A DNA stretch of 25,225 bases from Draconibacterium orientale. GTDB taxonomy: Bacteria; Bacteroidota; Bacteroidia; Bacteroidales; UBA12170. Where the stretch lies: positions 1 to 25,225 of the forward strand of contig DYSK01000013.1 of assembly GCA_020718315.1 (NCBI GenBank), given 5' to 3'. Numbering within the stretch: position 1 is the first letter of the stretch; the number at the start of each line of letters is the position of its first letter. The translations under genes and the position numbers were made by a program. The notes beneath the pieces are model-generated. The model worked only from the letters and a program-made list of their open reading frames with translations. It did not search any database and was not told the origin of the DNA. Of this stretch, positions 1 to 8,284 are shown one piece after another.

Positions 1-579
1 ATGAAAACAGATATTATTTTGGCAGGCGTTGGCGGACAAGGGATCTTATCTATTGCGGCAACCATTGGAATGGCATGTATTGCCAACAATCTTTATATCA
101 AACAAGCCGAAGTACACGGCATGAGCCAACGCGGTGGTGCTGTTCAGTCACATTTCCGTTTGTCTTCAAATCCCATTTCTTCCGATTTAATTCCAAAAGG
201 GAAAGTGGATATTATTCTTTCGGTGGAACCCATGGAAGCATTGCGCTACATTGATTATTTGAAACCCGACGGATGGATTGTAACCAACGCGGCTCCATTC
301 ATCAATATCCCAAATTATCCTGAAGTGGAACTAGTTTTGGAAAAACTGAAAAAGCGCAAAAATACGCTCATTCTCGATGCCGACGAAATAGCCAAAGAGC
401 TTGGTTCGCCGCGCTCTTCCAATATTGTAATGTTAGGCGCGGCAAGTCCGTTTATCGATTTGCCTTTCGAATCGCTGGAAAGTGCTATCAGGGAAATATT
501 TTTGCGTAAAGGCGACAAAGTTGTAGAGGCAAATATTGAATCGCTCCGGGCAGGTCGTGCATTTGCCGATAGAAAATAG
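1..579 (+). CDS. iorB: Indolepyruvate ferredoxin oxidoreductase, beta subunit
   Basis: This is the gamma/beta-type subunit of a 2-oxoacid:ferredoxin oxidoreductase. With the large IorA subunit it oxidatively decarboxylates aryl pyruvates (indolepyruvate, phenylpyruvate) to aryl-acetyl-CoA, reducing ferredoxin in the cytoplasm. The 192-residue length fits IorB. The N-terminus carries the GVGGQG glycine motif (residues 10-15), followed by the family's typical EVHGMSQRGGAV segment (about 38-49). The window begins exactly at an ATG that gives a natural family N-terminus, so the gene is probably complete, but an upstream start cannot be excluded. IorA is expected just upstream, outside the window. 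The family is typical of anaerobic amino-acid metabolism. The gene lies 117 bases before the next forward gene and need not share an operon with it. Confidence 0.9.
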   Translation: MKTDIILAGVGGQGILSIAATIGMACIANNLYIKQAEVHGMSQRGGAVQSHFRLSSNPISSDLIPKGKVDIILSVEPMEALRYIDYLKPDGWIVTNAAPFINIPNYPEVELVLEKLKKRKNTLILDADEIAKELGSPRSSNIVMLGAASPFIDLPFESLESAIREIFLRKGDKVVEANIESLRAGRAFADRK

Positions 580-696
580 ACATATTCTGTTTTTTGTTTG
601 TCAACCCAAAATGGACGGCTGCTCGCAAAGAGTGCTTTTGCCAAAATATTTTTAAACAAGCGTCAAAATTTCATTTCTTTGCCAAAAAAAACAGTG

Positions 697-1572
697 ATGG
701 AAAAAATTACGATCCTCATCAATGCGCCTAAAGGAAAAGAGCTACTGAATCTTCGGCAAAGTGTTTCTTTGATGAACGCCTCCGAAAGTTTGCAGTTTTT
801 GATTATCGACTACGGACAACGCGAAAGTACGTCGATCGATTTCCCCGTTTTTTCGGTGCAAGACCACGAAGATGTAAGCTTAACTCAACTGTTGAACGTT
901 ATTCCGAGCGAACGGTTTTTGTTTTTCGATTTAAAACATAACTATCCTGCCGATTTTTTTGAACGATTGCTCAATGCAGAAGAAGAGGAGGAAACGAGCC
1001 TACAAAAGGGAAGCCTTTGGGAAGAAAGCCTGATTGCTGCTCAACAGAGCCCCTATGGTTTGTACAATCCACAATCAGAAAATAGGAAACCTCTTGTATT
1101 CGGTTTTCTACCGTCTGTTTTATATACCAAAACGGAAGTAGAAAAATTGAATACCAACAAAGTAAACGTGCACTCCGATTTGGCTCAGGAACTTTATCTC
1201 TATGCCGAAAAAAATAAATTGAAGTTGGCTCGTTATTCGCCTAAAAAAGAAAATATACACTACAAAACTGATTTACAATCTTTTATGTTCGCTTTAACAA
1301 GCCAAGCCCAAAAGCAAATAAAGATTTTTCCGGTTTTATTTACCTTGTTTTTCTTTTTCTTTGGGCTGGGAGCGGCCTTCAATCAAGCATTCTTCCTCAT
1401 TTTTTTGGTGGGAATGGGCGCTTATTTTTTTGCCATTACACTTGAGGCTTTTGGACTATCATCAATCAAGAAAAATGGTGCTCTGATGCCGATTCTCTTT
1501 CTATTGTTTCCATTCGTCCACTTGGTTTATGGAATAGAATCTTTGATAGCCAAATTTAAAACCGGAGCTTAA
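697..1572 (+). CDS. Membrane protein resembling a degenerate family 2 glycosyltransferase
   Basis: About 291 residues of uncertain function. The ATG at 697 is preferred over a TTG at 598, because the extra 33 residues look non-coding and residues MEKITILINA start a plausible beta strand. The N-terminal ~190 residues have an alternating alpha/beta look (LQFLIIDYGQR, RFLFFDLKHNYP) like a GT-A fold. The C-terminal ~90 residues hold two or three hydrophobic helices ending in FPFVHLVYGIESLIAKFK, which resembles the membrane tail of GT2 enzymes (HLxYGxG). The acidic metal-binding DxD motif is not evident, so catalysis is doubtful. The 3' end overlaps the convergent gene by 17 bases. The glycosyltransferase link is an inference from shape and tail motif only; a hypothetical membrane protein is the safe label. 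Confidence 0.6.
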   Translation: MEKITILINAPKGKELLNLRQSVSLMNASESLQFLIIDYGQRESTSIDFPVFSVQDHEDVSLTQLLNVIPSERFLFFDLKHNYPADFFERLLNAEEEEETSLQKGSLWEESLIAAQQSPYGLYNPQSENRKPLVFGFLPSVLYTKTEVEKLNTNKVNVHSDLAQELYLYAEKNKLKLARYSPKKENIHYKTDLQSFMFALTSQAQKQIKIFPVLFTLFFFFFGLGAAFNQAFFLIFLVGMGAYFFAITLEAFGLSSIKKNGALMPILFLLFPFVHLVYGIESLIAKFKTGA

Positions 1573-2059
1573 CACTCTTGTCATTTTTGCCTCTTTCATG
1601 AATTTTTTGCAATTTCCCCATGCCAATACTTACCGTTTTTGTTCCTTCCATCATGGGAAAAAACGTAATGGAAATCATGGTTTTTTCTAAATAGTATTCG
1701 TAATTAATCAAAAACGGAGTGTCTTTTACAATAGGCTCGCCGTATTTGATTTTGAAAGCATTTAGAACGCTTTCCAAGTCTTGTTTTTCAATCCCGATAT
1801 TGATTCCCACAAAAGTTTCGCCATCGAAAACGTAGGTAATAACATGCGCTTTCACTCCCTCAAATGTAAGATGCTCATCCACTCTATCAAAACCCTGATA
1901 CCCGGGCGTTTTGTTTTTGGATTTTACCAATTCAAATTGAAATTCGCTTTTTGGGGTGTCCCATTTCAAGCCTCTAAAACCGTCGATATCAGCCTCTGTT
2001 TGAGCAAGCGAAAGAAAAGGAAGACAAAGTACCATCAACATAAAAAAGTTCTTTTTCAT
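1556..2059 (-). CDS. Small exported protein of unknown function
   Basis: 167 residues. It has a classical signal peptide: MKKN, then a hydrophobic stretch FFMLMVLCLPFLSL, and a likely cleavage after LAQ near residue 20. The mature part begins TEADIDGFRGLKWDTPKSEF, which resembles the openings of small secreted Bacteroidota proteins in which a GF(R)GLKWG-type motif precedes a mixed alpha/beta domain. No catalytic motif is visible. It is probably periplasmic, since there is no lipobox cysteine and no T9SS tail. The stop codon lies inside the 3' end of the convergent gene (17-base overlap), so the two genes share no terminator space. I do not recognise a named family with confidence. Confidence 0.75.
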   Translation of the reverse strand: MKKNFFMLMVLCLPFLSLAQTEADIDGFRGLKWDTPKSEFQFELVKSKNKTPGYQGFDRVDEHLTFEGVKAHVITYVFDGETFVGINIGIEKQDLESVLNAFKIKYGEPIVKDTPFLINYEYYLEKTMISITFFPMMEGTKTVSIGMGKLQKIHERGKNDKSVKLRF

Positions 2060-2176
2060 ATTTAATTTGATTTAAATGAATACGAAATTACATCAATCAG
2101 AAAGCCGTTTTCATCCATTTTTCAAAAAAAATAATTCAAAAAGGAAATTGTATTTCGAAAATCTGAGGGCGAAAAA

Positions 2177-2929
2177 TTATTTCTTTGGATACCAATCCAA
2201 AATACGCACTTCCATTTTCGGGTTTTCGGCGGTTACCAATGTCTTGAATTTTTCCAAATCGCTAAAACCGCCCTGACTGCGGAAATGGTATGGATACACA
2301 ACTTTAGGATTGATTGTGACGATGGCTTTTGCTGCATCTTCAACATCCATTGTATAAGGCAGATTCATGCATAAAAATGCTAGATCGATATTTTTCAAAT
2401 CTTTCATTTCCGGAATATTTCCGGTATCTCCGCTGATGTAGATGCGCTTGTTGCCAAGCGAAATCACATAACCATTGCCAACTCCTTTGATATGAAAAGG
2501 CTTTTCAGTTATCGGAAAATTATAAGCAGGAACAGCTTTCACGGTCATTTCCAAAAGTGTTTTTTCTTCGCCGTTGCCAAGAACAATTAATTTTTCCTTG
2601 AATTTTTCGTCCCATTTATCTACCACTTCTTGCGTAACAATGGTTGGCGCTTGAAAAGCTTGGATGCCCTCGAGTGTTTTCAGACTAAAATGATCGCCAT
2701 GAGCGTGCGTAATTAAAACCAAATCGGGTTTTGCAAAGGCAGCATAATCGGCCGCATCTCCTACCGGATCGATATAAATATTCAATCCATTCCACTGCCA
2801 AACCATGCTGGCATGCGAAATAGGATAAATGACGAGCTTGCCTTTTTTTGTATTCCAAATTTCTTGAGCCGAAAGACTAAGAATAGATAACAAAAAGATT
2901 GCGGTGCTAAAAATGATTTTTGTTTTCAT
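2177..2929 (-). CDS. Exported metallo-beta-lactamase-fold hydrolase (UlaG-like)
   Basis: A 250-residue member of the metallo-beta-lactamase superfamily, COG2220 / UlaG-like branch. It begins with a signal peptide (residues 1-21, ending LSAQ), so it should act in the periplasm. The core shows the family layout: ISHASMVWQWNGLNIYIDP (about 37-55), the metal motif H75-A-H77-G-D79-H80, a bridging aspartate in SGDTGN (D168) and a late histidine in YPYHF (H215). This supports a dinuclear metal hydrolase; the substrate cannot be read from sequence. UlaG itself acts on a cyclic sugar lactone, but many relatives are uncharacterised. A good promoter match sits just upstream, and 88 bases separate it from the end of tonB, so it is probably its own transcription unit. 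Confidence 0.88.
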   Translation of the reverse strand: MKTKIIFSTAIFLLSILSLSAQEIWNTKKGKLVIYPISHASMVWQWNGLNIYIDPVGDAADYAAFAKPDLVLITHAHGDHFSLKTLEGIQAFQAPTIVTQEVVDKWDEKFKEKLIVLGNGEEKTLLEMTVKAVPAYNFPITEKPFHIKGVGNGYVISLGNKRIYISGDTGNIPEMKDLKNIDLAFLCMNLPYTMDVEDAAKAIVTINPKVVYPYHFRSQGGFSDLEKFKTLVTAENPKMEVRILDWYPKK

Positions 2930-2949
2930 CGAAATACAGATTGATTTGC

Positions 2950-2982
2950 CAAAAATAGCGAAAATGAATGAGCACCATCAAA
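2950..2982 (-). promoter_or_regulatory. Bacteroidota-type promoter for the UlaG-like gene
   Basis: Read on the minus strand there is TTTG at 2982-2979, a 21-base spacer, then TATTTTTG at 2957-2950. This matches the known Bacteroides sigma-ABfr consensus TTTG-N19-21-TAnnTTTG. Transcription would begin near 2943 and leave a leader of only about 14 bases before the ATG at 2929. It is the only site in this window where I found both boxes at the expected spacing. Confidence 0.6.
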
Positions 2983-3017
2983 TACCCATTTAAATTCTCT
3001 GTATCAGAAAATACAAC

Positions 3018-3821
3018 TTAATTGAGCTTAATAAAATTATATATAATCGTCCCTTTTTGAATTTCCGGTGCGCTTGCATCGGCAGCAAAAACAGCTCTTA
3101 AGGCAGCTTGCACAGCGGTATTTTGTAAGTTGATATCGGAAACGGTGGTGCCTTTTTGCAAAACTTGTGCCCGAACAACATTTCCGTTTTTATCAACCCA
3201 GATATCCACATTTACTCTTCCTTGTTCGTTCGAATTGTAAGTAGGTTTTGGAAGTGTGCTCGCTTTTCTATTTCCCAAATTGTAGGAAATTCCCTCCGCA
3301 CCACCTATTCCTCCGGCTCCACTGTAGTTTGTGGCCGTTGGCGTTCCATTCGGAATTCCTTTGTCGCCTGCTTGCTGGTCGTTTCCTTCCGACGAACCCG
3401 GCTTTTTCCCAGAATAGAGCAGTCGTGTATCTACAGTGGGTTGTGGTTCAAGTTTGGGTTCCGTTTTTACCGGCTCTTTTTTAATTTCGGGTGCTGGTTT
3501 TTTTTCAATTTCTTTTTTCGGCTGAGGTTTGGCGGCTATTTTCGGGGCTTCTTCCGAAATCTGATCCACTAATTCCTCAGGAGCATCGTTTTCAGCTGTT
3601 TGTTTGGAGCTTTCGGCCGGTGGTGGAGCCAAGGTATTTTCTTGGAGTTGGATTTCGCCCTGACCAATTTCCGAATTTCCCACATTCACTTCTACGCCTT
3701 CTTCTTCGGGCAAAGGCAAAGGCGTTTTGAGCGCAAGAAAGAACAACGACAAAATCAGCAAAGCATGAAACAGAATGGTTCCAATCCCTGCTTTGATTCT
3801 ATTGTTGGTTTGCTCGCTCAT
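3018..3821 (-). CDS. tonB: TonB-family energy transducer
   Basis: 267 residues with TonB architecture: a short cytoplasmic start, one N-terminal membrane helix (about residues 12-32), a Pro/Glu/Lys-rich periplasm-spanning linker (about 33-130), a Gly-rich hinge (about 150-185), and a C-terminal domain with GRVNVDIWVDKNGNVVRA and a final YNFIKLN strand. TonB transmits the proton-motive force from ExbB-ExbD to TonB-dependent outer-membrane receptors. It is last in a three-gene operon, six bases after exbD. The C-terminal domain lacks a clear YP signature, as in many Bacteroidota homologues, so the receptor partners cannot be predicted. A TolA-like role is a weaker alternative. Confidence 0.9.
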   Translation of the reverse strand: MSEQTNNRIKAGIGTILFHALLILSLFFLALKTPLPLPEEEGVEVNVGNSEIGQGEIQLQENTLAPPPAESSKQTAENDAPEELVDQISEEAPKIAAKPQPKKEIEKKPAPEIKKEPVKTEPKLEPQPTVDTRLLYSGKKPGSSEGNDQQAGDKGIPNGTPTATNYSGAGGIGGAEGISYNLGNRKASTLPKPTYNSNEQGRVNVDIWVDKNGNVVRAQVLQKGTTVSDINLQNTAVQAALRAVFAADASAPEIQKGTIIYNFIKLN

Positions 3822-3827
3822 GAAAAT

Positions 3828-4241
3828 TTATTTTGCTGGCTTGGTGGCCAAAATAACTTTGTGCTTTTGTCCGTTTTTCTCGTTGATGCCATTTACTGCA
3901 TCAATCACACTCACAACATATTGAACCGGAACACTTTTGTCGCTTCTCAGAACGACAGTTCCGTCGGAATAGGCTTTCAATTGAGCGGTCAAAACTTCTT
4001 GCAATCTACTTTCTTCGATGCGCTGAGTATCTAAAAAATAATTGAATTGATCGTCGATATAAATCGTTACGTTTTGCTTGGCCATGGTTTTGCTGCTGCT
4101 ACTTGGTAAGAGCAATTTAATGGCGTTTGGACTGACAAGCGTGGAGGTAATCATAAAAAATATCAGCAGTAAAAACACCAAATCCGACATAGCTGCCATA
4201 TTGAATTCAACTCCTTTTTTATTTCGCGCTTTAATTGCCAT
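3828..4241 (-). CDS. exbD: ExbD/TolR biopolymer transport protein
   Basis: 137 residues. It has a basic cytoplasmic N-terminus, one membrane helix (about residues 20-38, LVFLLLIFFMITSTLV) and a periplasmic domain. Asp20 at the start of the helix (AAMSDLVFLLL) matches the proton-conducting aspartate conserved in ExbD and TolR. It forms the inner-membrane motor with ExbB that energises TonB. It lies 11 bases after exbB and 6 bases before tonB, so the three are certainly co-transcribed. The adjacent TonB C-terminal protein favours ExbD over TolR. Confidence 0.93.
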   Translation of the reverse strand: MAIKARNKKGVEFNMAAMSDLVFLLLIFFMITSTLVSPNAIKLLLPSSSSKTMAKQNVTIYIDDQFNYFLDTQRIEESRLQEVLTAQLKAYSDGTVVLRSDKSVPVQYVVSVIDAVNGINEKNGQKHKVILATKPAK

Positions 4242-4252
4242 AATCGAAAGGT

Positions 4253-4966
4253 TTAGTTTGAAGGCTCATTCAAAAGATCCATGAAATCGCTGGCGTGTGC
4301 TTCGAGCAAAAAAACCAATTTTTCAATTTTCGCAACCAAAATATTGTACATCACATAGGCCATAATTCCAACAATCAAGCCGCCTACAGTGGTAATCATG
4401 GCTTGATAAATTCCGGAGGAAAGAAGTTGAATATCGATGTTGTTTCCAGCCATCGACATATCATAAAAGGCCACAATCATTCCAATGACAGTACCTAAAA
4501 AACCCAACATGGGAGAAATACTGGCCACAGTGGCGATGGTTCCTATGTTTTTTTCTAAACGGGAAACTTCTATATTTCCTACATTTTCGATGGCGGCATT
4601 GATGTCGTTGAGTGGTTTTCCGATGCGGCTCAAGCCTTTCATAATCAGGCGCGACATGGGCGTGTCTTCGCGTTTGCAAAGCTCGATGGCTGTTTCAATT
4701 CGGCCTTCATGAATATTGTCGCGAATGATATTCATAAAATTTTTGTCTTCTTTAGAATTGCGCGAGAGTGCAATATAGCGATCGATAAAAATATAAACGC
4801 TTAGGAGCGAGAGTAGACCGAGAACGACCATAATCCAGCCTCCTTTTACTGCTAAATCGATCACCGAAAGGCTTAAGAAATCGGCTTTGCCGGCCGCAAC
4901 ACCCTGAGAACCGGCCACTGCATTTTGTACTGCGCCGGAAACTTGAAGTAAAACACTAAGTATCAT
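4253..4966 (-). CDS. exbB: ExbB/TolQ/MotA-family proton channel
   Basis: 237 residues with the three-helix layout of the MotA/TolQ/ExbB family: helix 1 at about 41-63, then a cytoplasmic loop, and two C-terminal helices (MLGFLGTVIGMIVAFYDM and ITTVGGLIVGIMAYVMYN). The conserved small-residue segment SPMLGFLGTV before the second helix is the family signature. It assembles into a pentameric channel around ExbD in the inner membrane. It is the first gene of the exbB-exbD-tonB operon. No clear TAnnTTTG promoter box was found in the 134 bases upstream. The N-terminal 30 residues, rich in Ala, Gly and Val, may form an extra amphipathic or signal-like segment. Confidence 0.93.
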   Translation of the reverse strand: MILSVLLQVSGAVQNAVAGSQGVAAGKADFLSLSVIDLAVKGGWIMVVLGLLSLLSVYIFIDRYIALSRNSKEDKNFMNIIRDNIHEGRIETAIELCKREDTPMSRLIMKGLSRIGKPLNDINAAIENVGNIEVSRLEKNIGTIATVASISPMLGFLGTVIGMIVAFYDMSMAGNNIDIQLLSSGIYQAMITTVGGLIVGIMAYVMYNILVAKIEKLVFLLEAHASDFMDLLNEPSN

Positions 4967-5003
4967 TCTTGTCTGTATTTAATTCAATAAAATTAGATAA
5001 TCT

Positions 5004-5018
5004 AAAGGCAAAGCCTTT
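5004..5018 (-). terminator. Weak hairpin after the yaaA operon
   Basis: Six perfect base pairs (AAAGGC and GCCTTT around an AAA loop) are followed directly by the palindrome CTTTCGAAAG (5015-5024). It lies 80 bases beyond the last gene of the operon. On the minus strand only TTTAGATTAT follows, which is a poor U-tract, so a terminator role is possible but not well supported. Confidence 0.25.
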
Positions 5019-5100
5019 CGAAAGAGATTTCATTTTTAAACATAAAGTTGTTAATACAGAAACTCGAAATAAAAAAATATATTGTGTAAACTTCGAAGAA

Positions 5101-5289
5101 TCAGAGCTGAAAGCTACGCAAAAATACCGGCAGTAGCTGCGGATACAAATGAGCGGCAATATAGACGGCCACATACAGAGCGATTCCGATAAAAAAGAGC
5201 CCTGCGGCCAAAAGATTCTTTTCTTTTGCTAAGAAATACACGCCAAATACAATGGACAGAAAGCCGATGAGAACGAGCGCAACGATCAT
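5101..5289 (-). CDS. Small two-helix membrane protein
   Basis: 62 residues made almost wholly of two hydrophobic helices (about 2-19 and 27-47) joined by a short KEKN loop. The C-terminus, with Arg near its end, probably extends out of the membrane. The start codon overlaps the stop codon of yaaA in an ATGA arrangement (5286-5289), which strongly suggests translational coupling and supports the ORF being real despite its size. I do not recognise a family. The link to yaaA suggests a possible stress or envelope role, but that is only context. Confidence 0.6.
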   Translation of the reverse strand: MIVALVLIGFLSIVFGVYFLAKEKNLLAAGLFFIGIALYVAVYIAAHLYPQLLPVFLRSFQL

Positions 5290-6053
5290 CCGCGTAGGAA
5301 TACAAATTGATTGGAACTACTCTGGGCTTCGGAAAAATAATAGCCTTCCGTATCGAAATGTTTCAGTTCTTCAGGCGTTTTCAACTTATTTTGCAAGATA
5401 AAGCGACTCATCAGCCCGCGGGCTTTTTTTGCATAAAAACTGATAATTTTATATTCGCCATGGCTAAAGTCTTTGAATACCGGGGTAATAATATCCGCGC
5501 TTATTTCTTTAGTATTTAGACTTTTAAAATATTCGTTCGAGGCAAGATTTATCAATACTTGATCGCCTTGCGCGGCCACGGCCTCATTTATTTTTTTGCT
5601 TAATTTGTTTCCCCAAAAGGAATACAAATCTTTGAATTTTGGATTCACTAACTTCGTTCCCATTTCCAAGCGATACGCTTGCATCAAATCCAAAGGACGC
5701 AGCACGCCATACAGGCCGCTCAAAATGCGCAAATGATCTTGAGCAAAAAGAACATCTTCTTGCGAAAAACTCTCGGCATCCATTCCGGTATATACATCGC
5801 CCTGAAAAGCAAACAAGGCCGGTTTGGCATTTTGGGCTGTAAACGGAGTGTTCCATCTCACATATCGATCCTGATTGAGATGAGCAAGATTTGGGCTTAT
5901 TACCATTAGTTCGGCAAGTTGTTTGGCCGAATATTTCCGAAGTATTGAAACCAGTTTTTCGGCTTCCGCTAAAAAATCGTTGGTGCTGAATTTGGCAACC
6001 ATTTCGGTTTTCTCAAAATTGAGTGTTTTCGCCGGTGAAATAACAATAAGCAT
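5286..6053 (-). CDS. yaaA: Peroxide stress protein YaaA (DUF328)
   Basis: 255 residues, the usual length of YaaA/DUF328. It starts with the family hallmark MLIVISPAKTLNFE and contains the conserved ISPNLAHLNQDRY, AFQGDVYTGMDA, RILSGLYGVLRPLDLMQAYRLEMG, FWG and LASNEYFKS blocks in order. In E. coli YaaA limits free iron and protects DNA and proteins during peroxide stress; family members bind DNA through a helix-hairpin-helix-like fold. It is soluble and cytoplasmic. It follows the ABC permease by 60 bases and overlaps the small membrane protein gene by four bases. Confidence 0.95.
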   Translation of the reverse strand: MLIVISPAKTLNFEKTEMVAKFSTNDFLAEAEKLVSILRKYSAKQLAELMVISPNLAHLNQDRYVRWNTPFTAQNAKPALFAFQGDVYTGMDAESFSQEDVLFAQDHLRILSGLYGVLRPLDLMQAYRLEMGTKLVNPKFKDLYSFWGNKLSKKINEAVAAQGDQVLINLASNEYFKSLNTKEISADIITPVFKDFSHGEYKIISFYAKKARGLMSRFILQNKLKTPEELKHFDTEGYYFSEAQSSSNQFVFLRG

Positions 6054-6113
6054 TTCGATTTGTTGAGTTCAGTTATGGTGCAAAGAAAAAGAAAATTTTG
6101 AATTTCTTGTCGA

Positions 6114-7337
6114 TTATTTGTACTCTTTATAAATCCTCCGGTGAAAAAAATAGGCGGCAAAAAAACTGCTTATCAATCCGGAACCAAATAAAACGAGTGG
6201 TTTTATCAAAAATTCCATCCACGAATTGTCGCGACCAAAGACATCGTAAAAACCCTGAATTGCCCAGTAATTGATAGAAACCATAGCCGCTTTTTGCAAA
6301 AAATCGGGCATCAAAAAGAGCGGAATCATACTGCCTCCAATCGCCGACATAAGAATGATTACGATGGTATATATTGATTCCACTTGTTTTTGCGTGCTTC
6401 CCAAAGTAGCAATAAAAGTTCCAAAAGCTGTTGCGCCAAAAGCGGTGCTAAGAACCATTATTATCAATCCAAACGGATTGAAGAAGAGATTTAATCCGAA
6501 AACAAAATACGAAAACAGCAATAAGACACTTATCTGTAGCAATGCCACCAGATAAGCGGAAAGCATTTTGCCAAAGAGAAAAGAGTAAGGTGATAGGGTG
6601 CTAAACAGTATGCGTTTGAGCGTTCCGTTTTCTTTTTCCTGTAAGATGGAATTTCCCATTCCGGCCATGCTGAACAAGAGCATCATGATCAAAGTTCCGG
6701 CAACTGCCTGAATCAAACCCCACCGAATATTTTCTTGAATCGACAAGGCGGTGACTGTAAGTTCAGAGTTGAAAGAAGAGTTTGTGGAAGCCTTATCGCT
6801 AAATTCCAAATCAATATCGCGATTGATTTCATCCAAAATTTCTTCGGGCAAGTCGGAATATTTTTGATTGATAAAGCTTTTGACGTGTGCTTTTCCGCCT
6901 TTTTCGCCCACAAAACGCATGATGTTCGACATCAGGGCTTTTTGCATGAGGCCGATTTCCATCTTTTTAGCATCGTCGAAGAAGAGCTCCATAGGTGCTG
7001 TTTTTCCTTGATTCACAGAATCGGCAAAGCCGGAATAAAAACAAAGCAAGGCGGTTCGTTTTCCGCTGAGAACTTTCTTTTTTCCTTCTTCAAAATCAAT
7101 TAGTTCTATTTCGAGAGCAGGCTCATTCCGAAGATTGGAAATAATTTCGGCGCTCAAAGAAGTATTGTCTTGATCGCAAATGCTTATTTGTTGTGGCTTT
7201 GATTTGGCTTTTCCATCCACACCACCATAGATTGCGGCAAATAAACTAATCAGCACTATGGGCAAGAAGAAGCTTAAGAAAAGGGCTTTTTTGTCTTTTC
7301 TAAACAGAAGCAAATCTTTTTTGGTAATTTCCCACAT
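6114..7337 (-). CDS. ABC-2 type transporter permease
   Basis: 407 residues of the ABC-2 (DrrB/YhfC-like) permease type. An N-terminal membrane helix (about 15-40) is followed by a large extracytoplasmic domain (about 45-210, with ICDQDNTSLSAEI near its start) and about five helices in the C-terminal half. The segment MAGMGNSILQEKENGTLKR is the conserved cytoplasmic coupling region of this family, and it reads on into ILFSTLSP. It pairs with the ATPase encoded eight bases upstream and probably forms a homodimeric exporter. The substrate is unknown; relatives export drugs, lipids or peptides. It would act in the inner membrane. Confidence 0.9.
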   Translation of the reverse strand: MWEITKKDLLLFRKDKKALFLSFFLPIVLISLFAAIYGGVDGKAKSKPQQISICDQDNTSLSAEIISNLRNEPALEIELIDFEEGKKKVLSGKRTALLCFYSGFADSVNQGKTAPMELFFDDAKKMEIGLMQKALMSNIMRFVGEKGGKAHVKSFINQKYSDLPEEILDEINRDIDLEFSDKASTNSSFNSELTVTALSIQENIRWGLIQAVAGTLIMMLLFSMAGMGNSILQEKENGTLKRILFSTLSPYSFLFGKMLSAYLVALLQISVLLLFSYFVFGLNLFFNPFGLIIMVLSTAFGATAFGTFIATLGSTQKQVESIYTIVIILMSAIGGSMIPLFLMPDFLQKAAMVSINYWAIQGFYDVFGRDNSWMEFLIKPLVLFGSGLISSFFAAYFFHRRIYKEYK

Positions 7338-7345
7338 CTTTAGCT

Positions 7346-8284
7346 TTATTTTATGGTTTTGGTTAAACAGAGATACACTTGTTCCAAATCAATAGGCTGT
7401 ATGTCAATCTGGCGGATAAGAACAGCATGATCGGCAAACAAACGAACGATTTGGCTGAGGTCTTCGGATCGCTTGTTCCCAATGAACACACATTTTTCGT
7501 TCAAGAAGCTTCCTCCCAGCGCCAACGAAGACCGAATGAGAGGCGTGTTTTTCAAAAGCCGTATTAATTTATCGTCAATGTTGGCAAATCTAATGCTGAT
7601 ACTTTCTTTTAAGCCGGATTTTTTCTTCAATTCTTCGAAACTGCCCTCCATAATCATTTCGCCGTGGTCGATAATTCCTATTCTGTCGGAGAGTTTCTCC
7701 ACTTCTTCCAAATAATGCGATGTGTAGAGGATGGTTTTTCCTTCGTCTTTCAAGGCTTTAAAAATGGAATAAATAAAAGCTCTGCTTTGTGGGTCTATGC
7801 CAACAGTAGGTTCATCAAAAAAGAGGATATCCGGATTGTGAACCAAGGCAGCGGCAATATTGATACGGCGTTTCATTCCTCCGCTAAAGGAGGAGATGGC
7901 TTGGTTTGAGCGATCGGCAAGATCCATAAAATTCAAAACAGCATCAATCTTCTCATTCAATCCATGAGCAGAAATACGGTGAATCTTTGCCCAAAAAAGC
8001 AAATTTTCTCGGGCACTCAAGTCGCTGTACAAAGCAATTTCTTGCGGAACAATGCCAATCTTTGTTTTCGTTTGTTTTTTGATTGTTTTAATATCGGTTC
8101 CATCAAGAAAAATTTCGCCGGAATCGGGAAGCATGAGCCCTCCCATTAGATTAATACAAGTGGTTTTTCCCGCGCCGTTTGGCCCCAGCAAGCTGTAAAA
8201 CTCTCCTTTTTTGATATGAAGACTGAGTGATTTCAGTGCCTTGATTTCGCCATACGATTTTGATATGTTCCGAACGTCGATCAT
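7346..8284 (-). CDS. ABC transporter ATP-binding protein
   Basis: 312 residues with all ABC ATPase motifs: Walker A GPNGAGKTT (34-42), Q-loop VPQ (79-81), signature SSFSGGMKRR (131-140), Walker B ILFFDEP (153-159) and the H-loop in TSHYLEEVE. The ~90-residue C-terminal extension is typical of DrrA/CcmA-like exporters that pair with ABC-2 permeases. It powers the permease encoded just downstream. The start ATG shares one base with the stop of the DUF493 gene (TGATG), so translation is likely coupled. Confidence 0.93.
   Translation of the reverse strand: MIDVRNISKSYGEIKALKSLSLHIKKGEFYSLLGPNGAGKTTCINLMGGLMLPDSGEIFLDGTDIKTIKKQTKTKIGIVPQEIALYSDLSARENLLFWAKIHRISAHGLNEKIDAVLNFMDLADRSNQAISSFSGGMKRRINIAAALVHNPDILFFDEPTVGIDPQSRAFIYSIFKALKDEGKTILYTSHYLEEVEKLSDRIGIIDHGEMIMEGSFEELKKKSGLKESISIRFANIDDKLIRLLKNTPLIRSSLALGGSFLNEKCVFIGNKRSEDLSQIVRLFADHAVLIRQIDIQPIDLEQVYLCLTKTIK

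Noticed and set aside
598..696. Extended N-terminus from a TTG at 598 for the forward membrane protein
   Set aside because: The extension reads like translated intergenic DNA; the ATG at 697 gives a natural fold start.
1781..2276. Two plus-strand ORFs near the small secreted protein and metallo-beta-lactamase genes
   Set aside because: They are antisense to real genes or low-complexity AT-rich DNA, with basic, Phe/Lys-rich products and no start signals.
3156..3572. Long plus-strand ORF opposite tonB
   Set aside because: It is the antisense shadow of the Pro/Lys/Glu-rich TonB linker, giving a Phe-rich product with no domain; tonB is clearly the real gene.
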